Translations under genes and position numbers: made by a program | Shown here: positions 5,350 to 11,385 of the stretch, piece after piece | How the letters are laid out: each line of letters starts with the position of its first letter | Position numbering within the stretch: the stretch's first letter is position 1 | DNA from: JAHJDS01 sp964569795 | GTDB lineage: Bacteria > Desulfobacterota > Desulfarculia > Desulfarculales > JAHJDS01 | Length of the DNA stretch: 11,385 bases | Assembly: GCA_964569795.1 (NCBI GenBank) | Contig: CAZMVB010000058.1 | Location: forward strand, 1 to 11,385 | Reading direction: 5' to 3' | The notes under the pieces: model-generated | Seen by the model: only the letters and a program-made list of their open reading frames with translations | Database searches by the model: none | Told to the model about the DNA's origin: nothing

Positions 5350-6473
5350 GTGCCTTGTTCGAGCCGGTCCGGATCAAGGGTCTGGAGCTCAAAAACCGCT
5401 TTGTCCGGTCGGCCACCTTTGAGAGCTGCGCCGGGCCCGAGGGCGTGGTCACCCCGGAGCTGATCCGCATCCAGACCGATCTGGCCGAGGGCGGGGTGGG
5501 GCTGATCGTGGCCGGCATCGCCGACGTCGAGCCCCGGGGCCGGATCTCTCCCCGGCAGGCCTCCATGGCCGAGGACCGATACATTGACGGCTGGCGCCGG
5601 CTGACCGATGAGGTCCACCAGCGCGGGAGCAAAATCGCCGTCCAGGTCTTCCACGCCGGGCGCGAGGGGGCCCGGTATCTGAACTACATCGGCCAGGAGG
5701 CGGTCGGTCCCAGCCTGGTCCCGGACGATCCCTACTGCGATGTCCCCTATCGGGAGATGAGCCCGGCCGAGATCGAGGCGACTGTCGAGGCCTTCGGGCG
5801 GGCGGCCGGCCGGGTCAAACGGGCCGGATTCGACGCGGTCCAGGTCCACGCCGCCCACGCCTATCTGCCGGCCCAGTTCCTGAGCCCCCAGGCCAACCGC
5901 CGCAACGACCAGTGGGGCGGCGACCTTGACAATCGGCTGCGGCTGCACCGGGATATTTATGAGGCCGTCCGGGCTACGGTCGGCCCTGACTTTCCGGTGC
6001 TGATCAAGCTGGGCGTGGCCGACGGCTTTCCCGGGGGACTGACCTTTGACGAGGGGTTGATCGCGGCCGGGGAACTGGCCGGGCTGGGCTATGACGCCCT
6101 GGAGATCAGCCAGGGCCTGCGGGGCACGGGTTATTCTCAGACCGAGTTTCGGACCAAGGTCGATCGGCCCGGCGGCGAGGCCTATTTCCGTGACTGGTGC
6201 CGGGCGGTCAAGGCCCGGGTCCAGGTCCCGGTGATGATGGTCGGCGGCCTGCGGGATTTTTCGCTCATGGAGGAGGTCATCGAGCGGAGTGAGGCCGATC
6301 TGGTGTCGCTCTCCCGGCCCCTGATCCGGGAGCCGAACCTGGTGGCCGAGTGGCAGGCCGGCTCGCGCCGCCGCCCGGCCTGCATCTCCTGCAACCAGTG
6401 TTACGAGGCCATCCGCCGCCTCGAGCCGTTGCGTTGCATCCAGGCGGAAAGAAAAAATCAGGACCAGCCCTGA
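5346..6473 (+). CDS. NADH:flavin oxidoreductase, OYE/DCR-like barrel with Fe-S motif
   Basis: This 375-residue FMN-binding TIM-barrel protein belongs to the old yellow enzyme/2,4-dienoyl-CoA reductase group. It starts MSALFEPVRIKGLELKNRFVRSA, typical of the family. VHAAHAYLPAQFLSPQANRRNDQWGG contains the substrate-binding His168 and His171 and the proton-donor-like Tyr173, and MMVGGL is the phosphate-binding end of the barrel. Near the C-terminus CISCNQC...C places Cys346, 349, 352 and 364 as C-x2-C-x2-C-x11-C, close to the C-x2-C-x3-C-x11-C 4Fe-4S site of FadH. Unlike FadH and BaiCD it stops there and lacks the C-terminal FAD/NAD(P)H domain, so electrons must come from elsewhere. It is coupled to the crotonase gene by an ATGA overlap, which suggests reduction of an enoyl- or dienoyl-CoA; substrate not determined. 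Confidence 0.88.
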   Translation: MSALFEPVRIKGLELKNRFVRSATFESCAGPEGVVTPELIRIQTDLAEGGVGLIVAGIADVEPRGRISPRQASMAEDRYIDGWRRLTDEVHQRGSKIAVQVFHAGREGARYLNYIGQEAVGPSLVPDDPYCDVPYREMSPAEIEATVEAFGRAAGRVKRAGFDAVQVHAAHAYLPAQFLSPQANRRNDQWGGDLDNRLRLHRDIYEAVRATVGPDFPVLIKLGVADGFPGGLTFDEGLIAAGELAGLGYDALEISQGLRGTGYSQTEFRTKVDRPGGEAYFRDWCRAVKARVQVPVMMVGGLRDFSLMEEVIERSEADLVSLSRPLIREPNLVAEWQAGSRRRPACISCNQCYEAIRRLEPLRCIQAERKNQDQP

Positions 6474-6478
6474 TTATT

Positions 6479-6500
6479 TCCCACAAGATTCCTCGTGGGA
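6479..6500. terminator. Hairpin between convergent genes
   Basis: TCCCAC (6479-6484) pairs with GTGGGA (6495-6500), and two further pairs can form inside after a mismatch. On the minus strand it is followed by AATAATC, on the plus strand by CAATTTGG. It sits six bases after the flavin oxidoreductase stop and about 50 bases beyond the response regulator stop, so it may act weakly in both directions. Confidence 0.4.
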
Positions 6501-6550
6501 CAATTTGGACGATCTGCCTTCAAATCAAGGCCAATGTCACGGCCACCGAA

Positions 6551-7900
<1,350 letters not shown>

Positions 7901-7901
7901 G

Positions 7902-9683
7902 TCAACTCCCCTCTCCGGCGGCGCTTTCGGGACCCTCCAGGGGCAGACTCACCAGGAAGGAGGTCCCCCGGCCGGCCTCGCTGTCCACCCGGATGATCCC
8001 GCCGTGGTTCTCGACTATCCGCTGGGCGATGGCCAGGCCCAGCCCGGAGCCCTTTTTCTTGGTGGTGTGAAAGGGATCGAACAGCCGGGCCCGGGCTTCC
8101 GGGGAAATGCCGGGTCCGGTGTCGCTGACCCGGATCACCGCCCGATCCTCCTCCCGCTGGAGGCCGACCTCGAGCCGGCCGCCGTCGGGCATGGCCTCCA
8201 GGGCGTTGACCAGCAGGTTGAGCAGGACCTGGGTCACCTGGTCCCGATCGACCAGGGCCGGCGGCAGGTCCGGGTCGATCCGCCGCTCGACAACGATTCC
8301 GGCCGCCCGGGCCTCGTCCTCGATCAGGGTCAGGGCGTGGCGGACGACATCGGCCAGGTTCACCGGGGCGAACTCGGGCGCCTTGGGCCGGGCAAAGTCC
8401 AGCAGGCCGCCGATGACCCGGCCCATCCGGTCCACCTCGCTGACGACCACCCCGGCGTATTCGGCCTCGGACGAGCCGGGCGAAAACTTCTTGGCCAGAT
8501 ACAACACCAGCCCCCGAATGGCGCTCAGGGGGTTGCGGATCTCGTGGGCCACCCCGGCGGCCAGCTCCCCCAGGGCGGCCAGACGCCGGCTCCGGGACAG
8601 GTCCTCGCGGAGCTTGGCCATCTCGCTCAGGTCCCGCAGGGCGAAGACCGCCCCCAGACGCTGGCCGTCGGCCCCCAACAGCGGGGCGGCGCTGACCGAC
8701 ATGGGCACTTCCCGGCCGTCGGGGCAGCGGCACTGGGTCTCGTCCTCGGCCACGACCCGGCCCGCGCCCAGGACCTGATCCATGAAGGGGGCCGCGGCCC
8801 CGAACACGTCGCTCAGGGGGCGGCCCAGGATGCCCCGGCCTTCCCGGTCGAGCATGGCCTCGGCCCGGGCGTTGGCCGAGACGATCTGGCCGGCCCGGTC
8901 GGTGGTGATCAGACCCTCGGGCACGTTGTCCACCACCAGTTGGGTGTAGGTCTCCAGTTCGCGCAGGGTCTTCTCCACCAGCCGGGAGTTCTGGAGGATG
9001 AACACGAAATACAGGGCCGCCAGGCCGACCACGAACAGGATGCCGCCCATGAGCAGGGCGTGGCGGATGTCGGCCGACCGGGCCTCACGATAGTGCACCG
9101 TGCTCAGGCCCACCAGGCAATAGAGCGGCGAGCCCAGCGGCCCGAGGTTGCGGTCGAAGCGGAAGTCTCGGGGGGGACCCATCATCATCCCGCGATGCAT
9201 CATCATCATCCTGCGCCGGAACACTCGCAGGGGCCGAAACAGCCGGCCGACGTAAAACACCCCGTCGGCAAAGGCCCGGGCCAGTCCCTGGGGGGCCTTG
9301 TCGAAAAAATCGGACGGTTTCTTGAACAGGGAGTCGTTGACCACCAGGATGTGGTCGTTGTAGCGGGGGTTGGAGTGGGCCAGGACCCGTCCCCGGCGAT
9401 TGAAGATGACCAGGGACACGATGGCCTTGTCCCGGCCCAATTCCTCGACCAGGTGCTGCAGGGCCAGGCGCTGCCAGGAGTGCCGCCTCAGGCCGGCCCG
9501 GGTGCCGGCCTCGAGGCCGGTGATCAGGGCCCGGCCGACCTGGGTCAGGCCCCGCTCCATGGCCGTCCGCGACCGGTCCAGATGGCGTTGGGTGGTCACC
9601 GCGGTGATGACCAGCAGGACCAGCACCACGGCGATCAGCGACAGCGCCGGCAAGTATCTCCTGCGCCGGCGTTCGACCTTCAC
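7902..9683 (-). CDS. zraS: Membrane sensor histidine kinase, ZraS-like
   Basis: The 593-residue kinase has a first membrane helix (about 10-31), a periplasmic sensor of roughly 175 residues, a second helix (about 209-230), a PAS domain (about 245-350) and the catalytic core. Core motifs are the phospho-acceptor His380 in AGVAHEIRNPL, N-box Asn493 in NLLVNALEA, G1 DTGPGIS (from 521), F-box FDPFHTTK and G2 GSGLGLA. The periplasmic part contains MMMMHRGMMM (159-168), a soft-metal-binding type of cluster. The start is GTG (9681-9683), since AGGAGG lies seven bases upstream; a TTG at 9708-9710 would swallow that site. It phosphorylates, by position, the sigma-54 regulator encoded one base downstream, and follows the ZraP-like gene on the same strand. 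Signal specificity (zinc, copper or other) cannot be decided from sequence. Confidence 0.9.
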   Translation of the reverse strand: MKVERRRRRYLPALSLIAVVLVLLVITAVTTQRHLDRSRTAMERGLTQVGRALITGLEAGTRAGLRRHSWQRLALQHLVEELGRDKAIVSLVIFNRRGRVLAHSNPRYNDHILVVNDSLFKKPSDFFDKAPQGLARAFADGVFYVGRLFRPLRVFRRRMMMMHRGMMMGPPRDFRFDRNLGPLGSPLYCLVGLSTVHYREARSADIRHALLMGGILFVVGLAALYFVFILQNSRLVEKTLRELETYTQLVVDNVPEGLITTDRAGQIVSANARAEAMLDREGRGILGRPLSDVFGAAAPFMDQVLGAGRVVAEDETQCRCPDGREVPMSVSAAPLLGADGQRLGAVFALRDLSEMAKLREDLSRSRRLAALGELAAGVAHEIRNPLSAIRGLVLYLAKKFSPGSSEAEYAGVVVSEVDRMGRVIGGLLDFARPKAPEFAPVNLADVVRHALTLIEDEARAAGIVVERRIDPDLPPALVDRDQVTQVLLNLLVNALEAMPDGGRLEVGLQREEDRAVIRVSDTGPGISPEARARLFDPFHTTKKKGSGLGLAIAQRIVENHGGIIRVDSEAGRGTSFLVSLPLEGPESAAGEGS

Positions 9684-9690
9684 CCCCCGA

Positions 9691-9696
9691 CCTCCT
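9691..9696 (-). promoter_or_regulatory. Ribosome-binding site deciding the kinase start
   Basis: AGGAGG on the minus strand, seven bases before GTG 9681-9683. This perfect Shine-Dalgarno sequence argues against the upstream in-frame TTG at 9708-9710. Confidence 0.75.
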
Positions 9697-9704
9697 CGTT
9701 GGTT

Positions 9705-9755
9705 AAACAAACACGGCCCCGCGCCGGGGGGTCGTGGCCGACCCTACCGGCGCGG
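9705..9755 (-). terminator. Attenuator-like hairpin between ZraP-like and kinase genes
   Basis: Reading either strand, CCGCGCCGG (9719-9727) pairs with CCGGCGCGG (9747-9755), and inside it GGGTCG (9729-9734) pairs with CGACCC (9739-9744) around a TGGC loop: 15 pairs with a small internal bulge. On the minus strand the stem is followed by GGGGCCGTGTTTGTTTAACC, a T-rich stretch. It lies 26 bases after the ZraP-like stop and just before the kinase start, so it likely terminates most transcripts while allowing some readthrough into the kinase and regulator genes. Confidence 0.6.
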
Positions 9756-9780
9756 AACCGGTCGGTTCAGATCAGACCGA

Positions 9781-10386
9781 TCACATCATCGGTCCCGGAC
9801 CCGGGGCCATGGGCCCCCGACCGCTGAGCATCGGACCGGGGACGCTGGACCGGGGTCTCGGTCCGCGATGAAACCGCGGACCATGCCGCCAGCCGCGCCG
9901 GAACCCGGGGCCGCCGCGCCGGAAGCCGGGGGCGCCCCGGCCGCGACCGCGCCAGCCATGGCGGAAACCGCGCCGGAACCGGCTCAGTTCGGGATACTTC
10001 TGCTTCATGGCCAGACGGAAAAGGATCCGCTCGGACATGAGCTTGCCCTTGACGTCGGCGATCTGCTTGACCTTGGCCAGGATCGCCTTCTTGTCGATCT
10101 TGTTCCGCAGCAGCAGGATCCTGAGTTCCAGCTTCAGGATCTTGGCCCGGCGCCACAACGGCCGCAGGGCCTCCCGGTGCTTCTGCCAATCGGCCCGGGC
10201 CGCAAGCCACTGGGCCCGCCGGGCCTTGATCTCCGGCGGCACCGCGTACGTCCGGGCGTCGCTGGCGCCGCGGGCGCGGGCGTAGGTCAGGCCGGCCGCG
10301 GGGGTGGCGGTCGTTTCGGCCAGGCCGGGAACGGCCAGGCCGGCCACCAGACCGACGGTCAGGGTGGTGAGGGCTAACTTTTTCAT
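9781..10386 (-). CDS. Periplasmic metal-resistance/chaperone protein, Spy/CpxP/ZraP-like
   Basis: The 201-residue product starts with a Sec signal peptide (MKKLALTTLTVGLVAGLAVPGLA, cleavage near residue 23). Residues 51-136 are a helical, strongly basic block with no Gly or Pro until the KGKL turn: PEIKARRAQWLAARADWQKH, LRPLWRRAKILKLELRILLL, DKKAILAKVKQIADVKGKL and SERILFRLAMKQKYPEL. This is the layout of the ZraP/Spy/CpxP (Metal_resist) family, though canonical LTxxQ motifs are not conserved. The tail (139-179) repeats GFRRG and has His-Gly-Arg, followed by the Met/Pro-rich GPMLSGRGPMAPGPGPMM, both plausible metal ligands. AGGAGG precedes the ATG by six bases. A consensus sigma-54 promoter drives it, and the kinase and sigma-54 regulator follow on the same strand, matching the zraP-zraSR partnership known in enterobacteria. 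Family assignment is by pattern, not by database search. Confidence 0.75.
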   Translation of the reverse strand: MKKLALTTLTVGLVAGLAVPGLAETTATPAAGLTYARARGASDARTYAVPPEIKARRAQWLAARADWQKHREALRPLWRRAKILKLELRILLLRNKIDKKAILAKVKQIADVKGKLMSERILFRLAMKQKYPELSRFRRGFRHGWRGRGRGAPGFRRGGPGFRRGWRHGPRFHRGPRPRSSVPGPMLSGRGPMAPGPGPMM

Positions 10387-10420
10387 CGATTGCCTCCTGT
10401 TATTGGACCGATACAGGTCA

Positions 10421-10438
10421 CGTCCCGCAGTCGGGACG
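10421..10438 (-). other. Leader hairpin of the ZraP-like mRNA
   Basis: CGTCCCG and CGGGACG form a perfect 7-base-pair stem around a CAGT loop, close to the predicted transcription start and about 35 bases before the start codon. Such a 5' hairpin could stabilise the message; no riboswitch match was recognised. Confidence 0.4.
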
Positions 10439-10454
10439 CCACCCCCAAAGGAGG

Positions 10455-10469
10455 GCAACCGCCGTGCCA
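10455..10469 (-). promoter_or_regulatory. Consensus sigma-54 promoter of the ZraP-like gene
   Basis: The minus strand reads TGGCACGGCGGTTGC, an exact match to TGGCACG-N4-TTGC. Initiation is expected near 10443, giving a leader of about 57 bases. The response regulator encoded 2.5 kb downstream has the GAFTGA loop needed to activate this class of promoter. Confidence 0.88.
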
Positions 10470-10509
10470 GGGCCCGGCCTCTCTTTCCGGCCGTCCCACA
10501 CAACCACTT

Positions 10510-10522
10510 AAATAATATGATA
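10510..10522 (-). promoter_or_regulatory. IHF-like binding site upstream of sigma-54 promoter
   Basis: The minus strand reads TATCATATTATTT, matching WATCAANNNNTTR except at two positions. It lies in an AT-rich block (10508-10526), 41 bases upstream of the -24 element, between the promoter and the dyad at 10577-10593. Confidence 0.42.
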
Positions 10523-10576
10523 AAAACACGGTCTGAACCCACAACCCGGCCTCCAGGACCATGACCGAAGAACCCC

Positions 10577-10593
10577 GTTATTCGAGTAATAAC
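10577..10593. promoter_or_regulatory. Dyad, candidate enhancer for the sigma-54 activator
   Basis: GTTATT-CGAGT-AATAAC is a perfect 6-5-6 dyad centred at 10585, about 142 bases upstream of the predicted sigma-54 start. That is a normal place for an enhancer-binding protein dimer. Being in a divergent region, it could also affect the TPR gene on the other side. Confidence 0.5.
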
Positions 10594-10763
10594 TATACAA
10601 CAATCGTTCGGCCGGGGCCAACTGGTGTTTCCATTTTACCCGGAATCGGCCCGGCCGGGGCAAACGGGTTGCTTTGGTCCGACGGCGGACGTTAAACTTT
10701 CTTTAAGACGGATACGGTCGAGCCGCCCGTGGCGCGTCGCGGCCGAGACCGAGGGGACCAAGC

Positions 10764-11385
10764 TTGCAGCGTTTGACCTTGATCAGCCTGATACTCATCC
10801 TGGCGCCGGGGGCGGCCGGCGCGGCGGCCATGGGCCCGGGCCCGGCAATCGGCCCCTGCCTGCCGGGCATCACCGAGGAGTTGATCAAGCCCGGTCCGGC
10901 CAAACCCGCCTCGCCCGGGAAGATCTTGAAAAAGACGCCGTCCTCCCCCTCCCCGCCACCGGCGGCCAAACCGGCGGCGACCGGGCCCCGGCCCCCCAAG
11001 ACGATCAAGCCCGCCGCGGGCGGGCCGGCGGTCAAACCCGCCCTCAAGCCGACGGCGCCGAGCCGGATCTACGACCGGGCATCCGCCCGCCGTTTCAACC
11101 ACCAGGGCATCAAGGCCAAGGACCCGGCCGACAAGGTCGTCTGGTACACCCGGGCCATCGGCGCCGATCCGACCTGGTATTTGCCCTGGGCCAACCGGGG
11201 CCTGGTCTATTATCATCAAAAGAATTATCAACTGGCCCTGGACGACCTGACCCGATCCCTGGGCCTCAAACCCGGCCAGGTCGTTCTGTATTACTTCCGG
11301 GGCAGATGCCACCGCTGGCTGCGGCACTATCTGCTGGCCATCGCCGACTTCACCACGGCGATCATCGCCAAGCCCAAGTGGCCCC
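10764..11385 (+). CDS. Exported TPR-repeat protein, 3' end beyond window
   Basis: The open frame starts at TTG 10764-10766 and runs off the window after 207 codons. GAGGGGA lies seven bases upstream of the TTG, and the frame is closed further upstream by TAA at 10704-10706. The product begins with a signal peptide (MQRLTLISLILILAPGAAGA, cleavage near residue 20-22). A Pro/Ala/Lys-rich flexible linker follows (about 42-98). Then come three tetratricopeptide units: about 106-138, 139-172 (WANRGLVYYHQKNYQLALDDL) and 173-206 (YYFRGRCHRWLRHYLLAIADF). There is no lipobox, so a soluble periplasmic or secreted protein is expected. TPRs mediate protein binding; the partner is unknown. It is divergent from the ZraP-like gene and shares its regulatory region, but co-regulation is not shown. 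An internal ATG at 10830 would remove the signal peptide and is less likely. Confidence 0.8.
   Translation, partial: MQRLTLISLILILAPGAAGAAAMGPGPAIGPCLPGITEELIKPGPAKPASPGKILKKTPSSPSPPPAAKPAATGPRPPKTIKPAAGGPAVKPALKPTAPSRIYDRASARRFNHQGIKAKDPADKVVWYTRAIGADPTWYLPWANRGLVYYHQKNYQLALDDLTRSLGLKPGQVVLYYFRGRCHRWLRHYLLAIADFTTAIIAKPKWP

Larger units (their letters stand above)
10387..10763. other. Divergent intergenic region, 377 bases
   Basis: From right to left it holds the 5' leader of the TPR gene, GC-rich stretches with CGGCCCGGCCGGGGC near 10646-10660, the dyad 10577-10593, an AT-rich IHF-like block, the sigma-54 promoter and the ZraP-like leader hairpin. I see no convincing coding sequence in it. 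No strong sigma-70 or sigma-54 promoter was recognised for the plus-strand TPR gene. Confidence 0.6.

Noticed and set aside
10669..10697. Sigma-70 promoter for the TPR gene (TTGCTT-N17-TTAAAC)
   Set aside because: Spacing is right but both hexamers match poorly, at a level expected by chance.
10692..11327. 211-codon minus-strand frame at the right end
   Set aside because: The plus strand codes a signal peptide and TPR repeats with a ribosome-binding site; this is its shadow.

Overview
The window is GC-rich bacterial chromosome, densely coded. Gene content points to a Gram-negative anaerobe of the Desulfobacterota (deltaproteobacterial) type: sigma-54 two-component control, a CoA-linked oxidoreduction operon with a 2,4-dienoyl-CoA-reductase-like Fe-S motif, and a periplasmic metal-resistance protein. 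The phylum is an inference from gene content and composition; no rRNA or other marker is present.

Left part (1-2765), minus strand: a degenerate direct repeat (1-204), a small exported Trp/Arg/His-rich protein (244-573), an MFS exporter (833-2125) and a 62-residue single-pass membrane protein (2306-2494) with a long GC-rich inverted repeat after its stop. Middle (2766-6473): on the minus strand a YfeH-type SBF-like transporter and the corrinoid adenosyltransferase cobO. Divergent from cobO, across overlapping back-to-back promoters, is a translationally coupled plus-strand pair: a crotonase-fold enzyme and an old-yellow-enzyme flavin oxidoreductase with a C-terminal four-cysteine motif. Right part (6551-10386), minus strand: a Spy/CpxP/ZraP-like periplasmic protein, a membrane histidine kinase and a sigma-54 response regulator, in transcription order P-S-R. 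The window ends inside a plus-strand gene for an exported TPR protein (10764-11385), divergent from the ZraP-like gene.

The most interesting signal is regulatory. Three minus-strand genes for small envelope proteins (244-573, 2306-2494, 9781-10386) each have upstream an exact -24 element TGGCACG, a -12 element of varying quality, and an IHF-like site (WATCA-N5-TT core) 30-40 bases further upstream. The same window encodes a sigma-54 activator and a sensor with a periplasmic Met/His cluster. I infer a locally clustered ZraSR-type envelope or metal-stress regulon that includes two uncharacterised small proteins besides the ZraP-like chaperone.
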